A DNA stretch of 64,000 bases, taken from NCBI RefSeq assembly GCF_000308615.1, contig NZ_BAGB01000054.1, positions 186,001-250,000 on the forward strand, read 5' to 3'. A program made the position numbers and the translations under genes. The notes below the pieces were generated by a model that was given only the letters and a program-made list of their open reading frames with translations, searched no databases and had not been told where the DNA came from. Each line of letters begins with the position of its first letter. The stretch's first letter is position 1. This DNA is from Nocardia jiangxiensis NBRC 101359. GTDB lineage: Bacteria > Actinomycetota > Actinomycetes > Mycobacteriales > Mycobacteriaceae. Positions 1 through 8,335 of the stretch are shown one piece after another.

Positions 1-603
1 GAGGCACAGGCCACGGCCGATTCGTCCACGCACACGCCACCCGAGGCGACCGCGCACGAGACCACCACAACGCATCGCGGACACGATTCGACGGCGTCCG
101 GAACTGGAAAAGACACCGAGCCCACCGGATCCCGGACCGCGGTTGTCGTGGTGGCTTCGACCGGAGCGGCAGCAGGCACGCGGGTCGACAAGACCGGTCC
201 GGTGCTGCGGGATTGGCTTGCGGGACTGGGTTTCTCGGTGCGCGGTCCACTGGTGTACGCCGATGCCGACATCGCGGCCGGGCTGGCGGACGCACTGGGC
301 GGGCAGCCGGGTCTGGTGATCACCACGGGCGGAACCGGAGCCTCGCCGACCGACGCCACGCCCGAGGCGACGCGCGCGGTCCTGGATCGCGAACTGCCCG
401 GGGTGGCCGAGCAGATCCGTCTGAAGGGAACCGCGACCTTCCCGCTGGCCGCGTTGAGTCGCGGCACCGCCGGTCTGGCCGGGCGCACCGTGCTGATCAA
501 TCTGCCCGGATCGCCGGGCGGGGTGCGCGACGGCATCGCCGTGCTCGAACCACTGCTGGACCATCTGCTGGCCCAGGTCGCCGGAGGAGGCAGCCATGAC
601 TGA
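1..603 (+). CDS. mog: MogA/MoaB-type molybdopterin adenylyltransferase domain, 5' end outside window
   Basis: The frame is open from base 1 with no convincing start, so the gene begins upstream. About 47 residues of hydrophilic Thr/His/Ser-rich linker precede the domain, which starts near base 142 (VVVVASTG). Mog motifs are visible: TTGGTGASPTDATPEAT and NLPGSPGGVRDGI. The family adenylylates molybdopterin before Mo insertion, in the cytoplasm. The linker suggests a fusion to another cofactor enzyme upstream (MoaC-MoaB fusions exist in actinobacteria), but that part is not in the window. It overlaps moaE by 8 nt, which fits one operon. Confidence 0.85.
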   Translation, partial: EAQATADSSTHTPPEATAHETTTTHRGHDSTASGTGKDTEPTGSRTAVVVVASTGAAAGTRVDKTGPVLRDWLAGLGFSVRGPLVYADADIAAGLADALGGQPGLVITTGGTGASPTDATPEATRAVLDRELPGVAEQIRLKGTATFPLAALSRGTAGLAGRTVLINLPGSPGGVRDGIAVLEPLLDHLLAQVAGGGSHD

Positions 604-1030
604 TCTGCAACCCGCCGTCCGCCTCGCCACGATCAGCGATCGGCCGCTCTCGCCCGAGGCGGTGGAGCAGGCGGTGACCGGACCCGAGTACGGCGCGGTC
701 GTGGTGTTCACCGGCAAGGTGCGTAATCACGATGGCGGACAGTCGGTTTCGTCGCTGGAGTACTCCGCGCATCCGGATGCGGAGAAATTCCTGCACCGGA
801 TCTGCGCCGAGGTCGCGACCTCGACCGGCCTGCCGGTGGCCGCGATGCACCGCATCGGCGCACTGGGGATCGGTGATGCGGCCATCGTCGTGGCGGTCGC
901 CGCAGCGCATCGCGCCGAGGCGTTCACCACCTGCGCCGACCTGGTGGATCGGATCAAGCACGAGGTCCCGATCTGGAAACGCCAGCTGTTCGCCGACGGC
1001 CTGTCCGAATGGGTCAACGCCTGCGGCTGA
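596..1030 (+). CDS. moaE: Molybdopterin synthase catalytic subunit MoaE
   Basis: 144 residues, the usual MoaE size. Family signatures are the segment VVFTGKVRNHDGG near residue 40, HRIGALGIGDAAIVVAVAAAHR in the middle, and the active-site region IKHEVPIWKRQ near the C-terminus with its conserved lysines. MoaE, with thiocarboxylated MoaD, converts cyclic pyranopterin monophosphate to molybdopterin. The start overlaps the preceding mog gene by 8 nt, with GGAGGAGG just upstream as ribosome-binding site. moaD is not visible here and may lie upstream or elsewhere. Confidence 0.95.
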   Translation: MTDLQPAVRLATISDRPLSPEAVEQAVTGPEYGAVVVFTGKVRNHDGGQSVSSLEYSAHPDAEKFLHRICAEVATSTGLPVAAMHRIGALGIGDAAIVVAVAAAHRAEAFTTCADLVDRIKHEVPIWKRQLFADGLSEWVNACG

Positions 1031-1043
1031 ACGGAATTCGCGA

Positions 1044-1487
1044 TCAGCCGTCGAGCGAGTCGGGTGTGAGATTGTGCCGGATCCGGTCCAGCGCCTGCAC
1101 CACGGCCGCACGTTCGGCGTCGTCGAATCCGGCCAGCGCCCGATCGGTGAGACCGGCCATCTCGTCCTCGATGGTGGCCTCGAGATCACGGCCGCGTTCG
1201 GTCAGATGTAACCGGACCAGCCTTCGATCGGTGGGGTGCGGTTCGCGTCGCAGCAGGCCCGCGGCCTCCATCCGGGTGGTCGCCCGGGTGATCGTCGGGG
1301 TGGACAGACCGAGCCGTTTGGCCACCTCCCCCGGCGTCAGCCCGTCCTGCGACCACAGGCTGCGCAGGATGAACTGCTGCCCCTCGTAGACGCCGTGCCG
1401 CGCGTACGTGGCGGTCGCAGCCATCGTCACCGCGCGTTTGGTGGACCAGTACACGGTGAGGAAGTCTTCGGCGTCGGCGGTGGTCAT
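1044..1487 (-). CDS. MarR family transcriptional regulator
   Basis: 147 residues with a winged-helix core (LTPGEVAKRLGLSTPTITRATTRMEAAGLL) followed by the wing (HPTDRRLVRLHLTERG), typical of MarR. I chose the ATG at 1487 (MTTADAEDF) because an upstream in-frame ATG at 1529 would put the N-terminus inside the operator-like repeat. It is divergent from the luciferase-like oxidoreductase at 1573, which is the likely target together with itself. The effector is unknown. Confidence 0.88.
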   Translation of the reverse strand: MTTADAEDFLTVYWSTKRAVTMAATATYARHGVYEGQQFILRSLWSQDGLTPGEVAKRLGLSTPTITRATTRMEAAGLLRREPHPTDRRLVRLHLTERGRDLEATIEDEMAGLTDRALAGFDDAERAAVVQALDRIRHNLTPDSLDG

Positions 1488-1516
1488 GGTGCGTTCAGCG
1501 TAGGGTATTGAGTTCG

Positions 1517-1551
1517 TTAGCCGACTCACGATATGGTCGTTGTCCGGCTAA
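1517..1551. promoter_or_regulatory. Inverted repeat TTAGCCG/CGGCTAA, candidate MarR operator
   Basis: Perfect 7-bp arms TTAGCCG (1517-1523) and CGGCTAA (1545-1551) are separated by 21 bp in the 85-bp gap between the MarR gene and the divergent oxidoreductase. The position suits repression of both promoters. The wide spacing is unusual for a single MarR dimer and could mean two half-sites or looping. Confidence 0.5.
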
Positions 1552-1572
1552 TGATCCTATCGAAGGACCGCG

Positions 1573-2475
1573 ATGAAACTTGGCATCGGCATCACCGACT
1601 TCTCCTGGCCCGTCCCCGCCGATCACCTCGGCCCGACCGTGACCGACCTCGCGCAGCAGGCCGACGAGTCGGGATTCGACAGCCTGTGGGTGATGGACCA
1701 CTTCTTCCAGATCGGCCTGTCCGGGCAGCCGCCCGAATCCCCGATGCTGGAAGCCTATGCGGCGCTGGGTTTCCTGGCCGGCATCACGCACCGCATCACA
1801 CTCGGCACCCTGGTCACCTCCGTGGCGTACCGTCACCCGGGCGTACTGCTCAAATCGCTCACCACGATCGACGTACTCAGCGGCGGCAGAACGTATTTCG
1901 GCATCGGCGCGGGAGCCGCGCTGAATCCCCGGACCCTCGACCGGATCTTCGAGACCGATGGCCTGGGCATCCCCTTCCCGTCGCTGGGGCAGCGCTTCGA
2001 GATGCTCGAGGAGACCCTGCAGATCGCCCATCGGATGTGGGACGGCGACGAAACACCTTTCCGCGGAATACATTACGAGCTGGCCCGGCCGCTCAACTCA
2101 CCGAATTCGGTGCAGCGTCCACGTCCGCCGATCCTGATCGCGGGCAGCGGCGAGCGTAAGACGCTGCGGCTGGTGGCCCGATACGGCGACGCCTGCAGCC
2201 TGTTCGACATGCCCGGCGCGGGCTACGCGGACGACATCACCCACAAACTCGACGTGCTGCGCGCGCACTGCGACGAGGCCGGGCGCGATTTCGACGAGAT
2301 CGAGAAGACGATCGGCACCCACCTGGACCCGAGTGACGAGAAGCACTTCATCGCCCATATGCGCGAACTGGCCGCCCTCGGCATCGACCACGTCCTGCTC
2401 GCCCCGCAGGGTCCCTGGGACGAGAAACGGCTGGCCGGGGTCGCGGCGATGCTGCCGGAGGTGCACGCGATGTGA
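1573..2475 (+). CDS. LLM class (F420-dependent type) oxidoreductase
   Basis: 300 residues of the luciferase-like monooxygenase fold: N-terminal strand MKLGIGITDF, SLWVMDHFFQ, then TTIDVLSGGRTYFGIGAG and RPRPPILIAGSGERKTLRLVARYGD, the signature of the actinobacterial F420-dependent subgroup. The substrate cannot be told from sequence. A paralogue with the same motif order is at 28523. Divergent from a MarR regulator, so probably induced by a small aromatic or toxic ligand (inference). Confidence 0.88.
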   Translation: MKLGIGITDFSWPVPADHLGPTVTDLAQQADESGFDSLWVMDHFFQIGLSGQPPESPMLEAYAALGFLAGITHRITLGTLVTSVAYRHPGVLLKSLTTIDVLSGGRTYFGIGAGAALNPRTLDRIFETDGLGIPFPSLGQRFEMLEETLQIAHRMWDGDETPFRGIHYELARPLNSPNSVQRPRPPILIAGSGERKTLRLVARYGDACSLFDMPGAGYADDITHKLDVLRAHCDEAGRDFDEIEKTIGTHLDPSDEKHFIAHMRELAALGIDHVLLAPQGPWDEKRLAGVAAMLPEVHAM

Positions 2476-2771
2476 GTCCGTTCCCGCGATCGGCCCGGTG
2501 GCCACTGTGCGCCGTTCGCGGAGTCCGCGCGCCGACGACATTGAGCTGAGCACGGCAAAAGGGCAGAATTGGTGTGTCGGAGTTCGGCGCATATGCGGTA
2601 TTCCTGTCCGGCCCGGTCGACAACGGTTACTGTCGAGTGCCCCGCTCGGGTGGATTCAATGATTCGCCATCGGTGGATCCAGGGGGCATGTGCGTTCCCA
2701 CCCGCAGGTGGCGGGTCCGGGAGAGGATCGGATCGCCCGGCCGCGCGGGTGGATCGAGAAAGGGGCGCAGC

Positions 2772-3284
2772 GTGCACTGGTGGGAGACCGCGCCTCCAGG
2801 AAGGGCATCCGTGCCGATCGCTGCCCGTTCCGCTGCCACAGCTGCCCGATTCGTCCTGTTTCCCGGTCCTGGCGGCACCCTGACGATCCCCATCGCGACG
2901 TCGGCCGATATCGCCACCGCGCGGCAGGCGGGGCGCGACTGCGCCATCGGGCTCGGCTTCTCCCCCACCGATGTCACCATGATCTCCACCGCCATCTCCG
3001 AGGTGGCCCGCAACATCACCAGCTATGCCGGACACGGCGAGATCCGCCTGACCATCGCCGACGTCCAGGCCCGCCGGGCACTGGTCGTGCACGCGCAGGA
3101 TCAGGGCCCCGGCATTCCCGACACGGTCGCGGCCCTGGAACACGCGGCCGGTTCGGGCCGCAGACTCGGCCTGGGCCTGCCCGGCGCGCGCCGGTTGATG
3201 GACGGGCTCGTGCTCGAGTCCGAACTCGGCCAGGGCACGCTGGTGGAGATGTGGAAGTGGATCCCGGTGCGCGCACGGCGATGA
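2772..3284 (+). CDS. ATP-binding anti-sigma regulatory kinase, RsbT-like
   Basis: 170 residues from the GTG at 2772, preceded by GAAAGGGG. In-frame upstream sequence back to 2574 looks non-coding. A GHKL/HATPase fold is clear: N box SEVARNITSYAG, G1 box DQGPGIPD, G2 region GRRLGLGLPGARRL. RsbT-type kinases phosphorylate RsbS-like antagonists to control stress sigma factors. No partner gene is adjacent. Confidence 0.85.
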   Translation: MHWWETAPPGRASVPIAARSAATAARFVLFPGPGGTLTIPIATSADIATARQAGRDCAIGLGFSPTDVTMISTAISEVARNITSYAGHGEIRLTIADVQARRALVVHAQDQGPGIPDTVAALEHAAGSGRRLGLGLPGARRLMDGLVLESELGQGTLVEMWKWIPVRARR

Positions 3285-3331
3285 GCCCGTGCGCTCTCGG
3301 TGAGGTGCACGCTGCTCGGTAGGGTGGGCGC

Positions 3332-4378
3332 GTGAGTCGGCGCATCCCTGTACTGATCGTGGCCGGATTTCTCGGAGCCGGAAAGACGACGCTGCTGAAC
3401 CATCTGCTGCGGCAGCGGCAGGCGCGAATCGGAGTGGTGGTCAACGATTTCGGCGCGGTCAACATCGACGCGATGCTGGTGGCCGGACAGGTCGATGCGA
3501 TGGTGTCGCTGGGCAACGGCTGCGTGTGCTGCGCGGTGGACGTCGGCGAACTGGACGAGATGTTCACCCGCCTGGCGCAGAGCAATCGCGTCGATGTGAT
3601 CGTCGTGGAGGCCAGCGGGCTGGCCGAGCCGCGCAATCTGATCCGCATGGTGATCGCCAGCGACAATCCGCGCATCCGATACGGCGGGTTGATCGAGATC
3701 GTGGACGCCGAACATTTCCCGGACAGTCGCGCCCGGCATCCGGAATTGACGTCTCATCTGCGACTGGCGGATCTGGTCGTGGTGAACAAGGCCGACCGGG
3801 TGCCGTCCGGGGAACTCGAACGACTGCGGGGCGAGATCGGCGACATGGTGCGCGGTGTCCCGGTGCACGCGACCACACACGGACGGATCGATCCCACCCT
3901 GCTGTTCGATCCGCCCGAACAGACCACCGCCACCGTGGCCGAACAACTCAGCTTCGACGAACTGCTCGACGAGCACGACCACACCGCCGAGGATCACCAC
4001 CACCTGCACGACGACTACCAGAGCGTATCGTTCACCAGCACAACCGATCTCGATCCGCGCAAGCTGGTAGCACTGCTGGAGGATCCACCGGCCGGACTGT
4101 TCCGCGCCAAGGGCTTCGTCGCCTTCGGCGTCGCGGACGACCGCCGAAAGTTCCTGCTGCACATGGTCGGACGGCACGTCGTGTTCGGACCGGCCAGCTG
4201 GTCGCGCGGTGAATCCCGCCGAACCGACCTCGTGCTGATCGGATCCGGCCTGGACACCGCCGCCGCCACGGCCGCCCTGCACGAGACCGTCCACGATGCA
4301 CCCGAACCGCTGGAGGAACAGGCGCTACTCGGCGTCTGGCGGCACGTCCCGCGCGAACTCAGCGACGCCGAGCTCTGA
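3332..4378 (+). CDS. CobW/COG0523 family GTP-binding metallochaperone
   Basis: 348 residues from a GTG. Walker A GFLGAGKTTLLNHLL lies near residue 12, the family metal-binding motif GNGCVCC near residue 60, and the guanine-specificity motif NKAD near 150. A His-rich stretch (DEHDHTAEDHHHLHDDY) separates the GTPase from a C-terminal CobW_C domain. The family delivers zinc, cobalt or iron to client enzymes. No client sits next to it and I saw no Zur box in the short upstream gap. Its 3' end overlaps the convergent tetR gene by 54 bp. Confidence 0.9.
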   Translation: MSRRIPVLIVAGFLGAGKTTLLNHLLRQRQARIGVVVNDFGAVNIDAMLVAGQVDAMVSLGNGCVCCAVDVGELDEMFTRLAQSNRVDVIVVEASGLAEPRNLIRMVIASDNPRIRYGGLIEIVDAEHFPDSRARHPELTSHLRLADLVVVNKADRVPSGELERLRGEIGDMVRGVPVHATTHGRIDPTLLFDPPEQTTATVAEQLSFDELLDEHDHTAEDHHHLHDDYQSVSFTSTTDLDPRKLVALLEDPPAGLFRAKGFVAFGVADDRRKFLLHMVGRHVVFGPASWSRGESRRTDLVLIGSGLDTAAATAALHETVHDAPEPLEEQALLGVWRHVPRELSDAEL

Positions 4379-5032
4379 GCCCGGCCCGGCGAGGCGGTCC
4401 AGCAGATCGGCGGCGGCGAGGCGAACCGGTGCCGGATCGAGGTTCCGGCCGAGCATGCGCAGCACCGTGTCCGGGATCAGATGATCCGCCTCGTCGGGTG
4501 CGGCGCCTCGATCGGACCGGATGTTGATCACGCTCTCGACCAAGCGGAACGGCAGTGTGTGCGCATCGACCGCCCAGGCCGTGGCCACCTCGGCGGCCAG
4601 ACGCTCGTACCGCTCGCGCAATTCAGCGCGGCGCAGCCGGAATTGCGCGAAACGCTCCGAGCGCAGTTCGGGCAGGAGATACAGCGCACCGAGATTCCAC
4701 CGCGCCGCGCACAGCTGACGCACGTCGAACCACGCCAGGGCATACAGCCGCACCTCGGGCGGTTCCTCGGTGCGATCCAGCAGCGCCGCCAGATCCAGTG
4801 GCGCGGAGATCGTTTCGGACAGCAGCGCGTCGAGGATGTCGTCCTTGGCGCCGAAATGGTGATAGAGCGATGCCTGCCGGATGCCGACCGCGTCGGCGAT
4901 CGCCCGGGTCGAGGTGCTCGCGTACCCGCGCGTGGTGAACAGTTCGGCGGCGGCGTCGAGGATTTCCGCGCGCGGGGTCGTGCCCCGGCGTCGCCGGGCC
5001 TCGTGGCGGGGACGGCCGGGTCCGGGTTGCAT
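4325..5032 (-). CDS. TetR family regulator, AmtR-like
   Basis: 235 residues if the ATG at 5032 is used (GCAGGTGTG upstream); an ATG at 5044 is the alternative. The N-terminal HTH is clear (AEILDAAAELFTTRGYASTSTRAIADAVGIRQASLYHHFG). It is divergent from the permease operon at 5234, and the gap contains two palindromes matching published AmtR motifs, so I read it as the nitrogen regulator AmtR type (inference from operator plus operon content). AmtR is normally released by a PII protein rather than a small ligand. Confidence 0.85.
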   Translation of the reverse strand: MQPGPGRPRHEARRRRGTTPRAEILDAAAELFTTRGYASTSTRAIADAVGIRQASLYHHFGAKDDILDALLSETISAPLDLAALLDRTEEPPEVRLYALAWFDVRQLCAARWNLGALYLLPELRSERFAQFRLRRAELRERYERLAAEVATAWAVDAHTLPFRLVESVINIRSDRGAAPDEADHLIPDTVLRMLGRNLDPAPVRLAAADLLDRLAGPGSELGVAEFARDVPPDAE

Positions 5033-5089
5033 CACACCTGCCATTCTGGACCATAACCCCGCTCGCAGGCCCGTCACCTGGGCGGAGAG

Positions 5090-5111
5090 ATTTCTGTCAT
5101 TTGACAGAAAT
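5090..5111. promoter_or_regulatory. Perfect 22-bp palindrome, AmtR-type operator
   Basis: Arms ATTTCTGTCA and TGACAGAAAT are separated by TT. The core CTGTC-N4-GACAG is the motif I recall reported for mycobacterial AmtR. It sits between the tetR gene and the permease operon and could block both promoters. Confidence 0.8.
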
Positions 5112-5188
5112 TCAGGCAACACAAAAGTTACCGACGGTAGCGGACTGGATACATCACCGTCACCGACCGCGCGATCGGACTCGGAAAA

Positions 5189-5202
5189 CTATCAGTCGAT
5201 AG
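5189..5202. promoter_or_regulatory. Second AmtR-like site CTATC-N4-GATAG
   Basis: CTATC (5189-5193) and GATAG (5198-5202) form an inverted repeat, read as CTAT-N6-ATAG, the core described for Corynebacterium AmtR. It lies 31 bp before the permease start, so it probably overlaps the promoter or leader. It has the same half-site spacing as the 5090 site. Confidence 0.5.
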
Positions 5203-5233
5203 ATATTGGCCACGACGCCGAAGGATCCCGCCC

Positions 5234-6739
5234 ATGGCCACCACCCTGCCCGCACCCCCGTCCGACAGCGCCGACCTCGAGGCGTTCGGCTACCGGCCCG
5301 TCCTGCACCGCAAGCTCGGCCGCTACGCCTCGTTCGCGGCCGGATTCTCCTTCGTCTCCATCCTCACCACCATCTTCCAATTCTTCGGATTCGGTTACGG
5401 ATTCGGCGGCGGAGCCTTCTTCTGGACCTGGCCGATCGTTTTCGCCGGACAGTTCCTGGTGGCGCTGAACTTCGCCGAACTCGCTGCGCGATACCCGATC
5501 TCGGGCTGTATCTACCAGTGGTCGCGCCGGCTGGCGGGTGAGGTCGTGGGCTGGTTCGCGGGCTGGATGATGATCATCGCCCAGATCGTCACCGCCGCCG
5601 CTGCGGCGATCGCCCTGCAGGTGGTGCTGCCCTCGATCTGGAGCGGATTCCAGCTGATCGGCCACGACACCGCGCTGACCTCGAAATCCGGTGCGGCGAA
5701 CGCGGTTCTGCTGGGCAGCATTCTGCTGGTGCTGACCACCGTGGTCAACGTCGTCGGCATCGAACTGATGGCCCGGATCAACACCATCGGCGTGACGGTC
5801 GAGATCGTCGGGGTCCTGGCCACGATCGCGCTGTTCCTCACCCACACCCATCGCGGACCGCACGTCGTCGTGGAGCACAGCACCGCCGCACCCGGCGGAT
5901 ATTGGGCCGCATTCCTGGTGTCCGGGCTGATGGCCGCCTATGTGATGGTCGGATTCGATTCCGCCGGTGAACTTTCCGAGGAGACGCGCAATCCGCGGCG
6001 GGTCGCGCCGCGCACGATTCTGACCGCGTTGGCGGTCTCGGCGCTGGGTGGCGGGCTCATGCTGCTCGGCGCGCTCATGGCCGCACCGAGTCTGACCGAC
6101 GGCAAGCTGTCGACCGACGGCCTGGCGTACGTCATCTCCGCGACCCTGGACAGCCCGGCGGGCAAGGTGCTGCTGTGCTGCGTGGCCATCGCGATCTCGG
6201 TGTGCACCTTGGCGATTCAGACGGCCGGTTCGCGCCTGATGTTCTCGATGGCCCGCGACGGGCGGCTGCCGTTCGCCCGGCGGCTGGCGACGGTGCATCC
6301 CCGCTTCGGCACGCCCGTGCTGCCGTCGGTGGTGATCGGCGCGCTCGCCGTCGCGCTGCTGGTGCTCAACCTCGGCAACGCGGCGATCTTCGCGACCCTG
6401 GCCAGCGTCTGCATCGTCATGCTGTACCTCGCCTACCTGCTGGTGACCGTACCGCTGCTGCTCCAGCGGCTGCGCGGCACCGCCCGACAGCCCGACGGCC
6501 TGTTCTCCCTGGGGCGCTGGGGAATTCCGGTGAACCTGCTGGCCGTGCTGTGGGGCATCGCGATGGCGGTGAATCTGGCCTGGCCCCGCCCGGCGGTCTA
6601 CACGCCCAACGGCGGCAGCTGGTGGATGCTCTGGGCCGCACCGCTGTTCGTGCTGCTGACCATCGCCGTCGGAGTGGTGGTGCACCGACTCGCCGCTGCG
6701 CCGGACCGAACCTCCGCGCCCGCAGTGCAACCCGCATGA
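5234..6739 (+). CDS. APC superfamily amino acid/amine permease
   Basis: 501 residues with about 12 hydrophobic segments. The N-terminal pattern YRPVLHRKLGRYASFAAGFSFVSI and the middle segment GFDSAGELSEETRNPRRVAPR are typical of the APC amine/GABA permease branch. As first gene of the operon with DUF1989 proteins, a carboxylase and allophanate hydrolase, it probably imports urea, guanidine or a guanidino compound (inference from context). Its TGA overlaps the ATG of a 44-codon ORF. Likely repressed by the AmtR-like regulator under nitrogen sufficiency. Confidence 0.92.
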   Translation: MATTLPAPPSDSADLEAFGYRPVLHRKLGRYASFAAGFSFVSILTTIFQFFGFGYGFGGGAFFWTWPIVFAGQFLVALNFAELAARYPISGCIYQWSRRLAGEVVGWFAGWMMIIAQIVTAAAAAIALQVVLPSIWSGFQLIGHDTALTSKSGAANAVLLGSILLVLTTVVNVVGIELMARINTIGVTVEIVGVLATIALFLTHTHRGPHVVVEHSTAAPGGYWAAFLVSGLMAAYVMVGFDSAGELSEETRNPRRVAPRTILTALAVSALGGGLMLLGALMAAPSLTDGKLSTDGLAYVISATLDSPAGKVLLCCVAIAISVCTLAIQTAGSRLMFSMARDGRLPFARRLATVHPRFGTPVLPSVVIGALAVALLVLNLGNAAIFATLASVCIVMLYLAYLLVTVPLLLQRLRGTARQPDGLFSLGRWGIPVNLLAVLWGIAMAVNLAWPRPAVYTPNGGSWWMLWAAPLFVLLTIAVGVVVHRLAAAPDRTSAPAVQPA

Positions 6740-6870
6740 TCCGCCGAGCCGGTGCCGGCCCCGCCGCCGCACAGCCGGGACTGCTGGGCCGCCCGGCCCT
6801 GGCTCTGCTCATCGCGGCCGCGATCGACCGAGCCGTGACCGCCGCACGCCATCGAAAGGACAAAACATGA
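6736..6870 (+). CDS. 44-residue small protein coupled to permease and DUF1989 gene
   Basis: The ATG at 6736 overlaps the permease stop (ATGA) and its own TGA overlaps the ATG of the next gene (ATGA), so it fits exactly between the two reading frames. The predicted product is basic at both ends with a hydrophobic centre (PALALLIAAAIDRAV), possibly a single membrane helix. I do not recognise it. The double overlap argues for a translated gene; the alternative is a coupling peptide with no function of its own. Confidence 0.55.
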   Translation: MIRRAGAGPAAAQPGLLGRPALALLIAAAIDRAVTAARHRKDKT

Positions 6871-7604
6871 CCAGCACCGCATCCACGACCGAGGCACGCG
6901 CGCACGCTCGTTCACAGGCGGCGGACGCGCACGTCATCGGACCGGCGCTGCCCCCGGACGTGGACCCCGCGAACATCTGCTTCGCCCAACGGATTCCGGC
7001 GGGCGGATACGCGAATATCGTGCTCGACCGCGGCACCCGGATCCGACTGTCCGATCCCGCGGGCGCGGCATGCGCGCACATCATGCTGCTGCGCGCCGAA
7101 TCACCTTGGGAGCGACTCAATGTCGCGGACACGGTGAAGGTGCCGTGGCAGGCGTATCTGGGGACCGGGCATCCGCTGCTCTCGGATCAGGGACGCATCC
7201 TGGCCACACTCCTGGCCGATTCGTCGCAGCGGCACGACGCACTGTGCGGTCCGGGGCCCGCCGCGCGCCGGGCGCTGCTGCTCGCCGCCGCGAAACACGG
7301 GCTGAGCCCGCGCGATATCGGCCCGACGGTATCGCTGTTCCGCGGTGTGCGGGTCGAGCCGGACGGCGAACTCGTGCCGACCGGCGGCGCCGGAGCCGGG
7401 CGCGCGGTCGACCTGATCACGCACCTGCCCGTCACGCTGCTGATCGCCGACGCCGAACATCCCCTCGACCCGACCCCGGTCACCGAACTGGACGTCATCG
7501 CGTGGCACGCACCGGAAGATCTCACGCGCATCCCCGGCGACGAGCCGGAATATCGACGGGCCGTCGAGAACACCGAACTGGCCCGGCGCGCCGCGCACGC
7601 GTGA
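6867..7604 (+). CDS. DUF1989 urea-carboxylase-associated protein 1 (CgdA-like)
   Basis: 245 residues of the DUF1989 family, with IPAGGYANIVLDRGTRIRLSDPAGAACAH near the N-terminus. AAAGGA precedes the start. In urea-carboxylase operons two DUF1989 proteins occur together; the pair has been described as carboxyguanidine deiminase, turning carboxyguanidine into allophanate. The same gene order here suggests guanidine rather than urea as true substrate (inference). Works with the following gene. Confidence 0.85.
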   Translation: MTSTASTTEARAHARSQAADAHVIGPALPPDVDPANICFAQRIPAGGYANIVLDRGTRIRLSDPAGAACAHIMLLRAESPWERLNVADTVKVPWQAYLGTGHPLLSDQGRILATLLADSSQRHDALCGPGPAARRALLLAAAKHGLSPRDIGPTVSLFRGVRVEPDGELVPTGGAGAGRAVDLITHLPVTLLIADAEHPLDPTPVTELDVIAWHAPEDLTRIPGDEPEYRRAVENTELARRAAHA

Positions 7605-7656
7605 ACGCTCCGGCCCGCATCGACCGCAAGCCCCTCTCCCGGAACGGATTTCGAAC

Positions 7657-8274
7657 ATGACCACATCGGCGCACACCGTGACACTCGATCAGACCGTGCC
7701 CGCCCGCAGCCCCTGGTCGGCCGTCGTCCCCGCCGGAGCCCGGCTGGACATCATCGACCTGCACGGCAATCAGGCCGTCGACTGTCTGCTGTACTCGGCC
7801 GCCGACCACGCCGACCGCTACAGCGCCCAGGCCACGATCACCGCCCAGCGCAACATCTTCCTCACCACCGGCAGTGTCCTGCGCACCGACACCGGCACCG
7901 CCCTGATGACGGTGATCGCCGACGAGGTCGGCAATCACGACACCGTCGCCGGAGCCTGCTCGCAGGAGTCCAATACGCTGCGTTACGGCCACCACACCCG
8001 CCACCAGCACGCCTGCGTCGAGAATTTCCTGGCCGAAGGCATGAAATGGGGTCTGGGCAAACGGGATCTGGTGTCGAACATCAACTGGTTCATGAACGTC
8101 CCGGTGGAGGCCGACGGCACGCTGGGCATCGTCGACGGCCGATCGGCTCCCGGCAAGAGTCTGTCGCTGCGCGCCGAGATCGACACGCTCGTCCTGATCT
8201 CCAACTGTCCGCAGATCAACAACCCCTGCAACGGATTCGACCCCACCCCCGTACGGATGGTCGTCTCGCGTTGA
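7657..8274 (+). CDS. DUF1989 urea-carboxylase-associated protein 2 (CgdB-like)
   Basis: 205 residues with strong family blocks: CSQESNTLRYG, NFLAEGMKWGLGKRDLVSNINWFMNVPV, and ISNCPQINNPCNGFDPTPVR with several conserved cysteines and histidines that could bind metal. This is the more conserved partner of the pair. It starts 52 nt after the first DUF1989 gene in the same operon. Expected role: subunit of carboxyguanidine deiminase feeding allophanate hydrolase. Confidence 0.88.
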   Translation: MTTSAHTVTLDQTVPARSPWSAVVPAGARLDIIDLHGNQAVDCLLYSAADHADRYSAQATITAQRNIFLTTGSVLRTDTGTALMTVIADEVGNHDTVAGACSQESNTLRYGHHTRHQHACVENFLAEGMKWGLGKRDLVSNINWFMNVPVEADGTLGIVDGRSAPGKSLSLRAEIDTLVLISNCPQINNPCNGFDPTPVRMVVSR

Positions 8275-8335
8275 GCCGGGCGCGACGTCCCGAATCCACC
8301 GCAGCACGGTCGCATTCGCTCAGGAGGTCCGAGTA

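Noticed and set aside
5044..5233. Guanidine riboswitch before the permease operon
   Set aside because: No ykkC-type conserved elements seen; the palindromes explain regulation better.
5192..6772. Minus-strand open frame of 526 codons over the permease
   Set aside because: Antisense to a clear APC permease; His/Gln/Arg-rich shadow.
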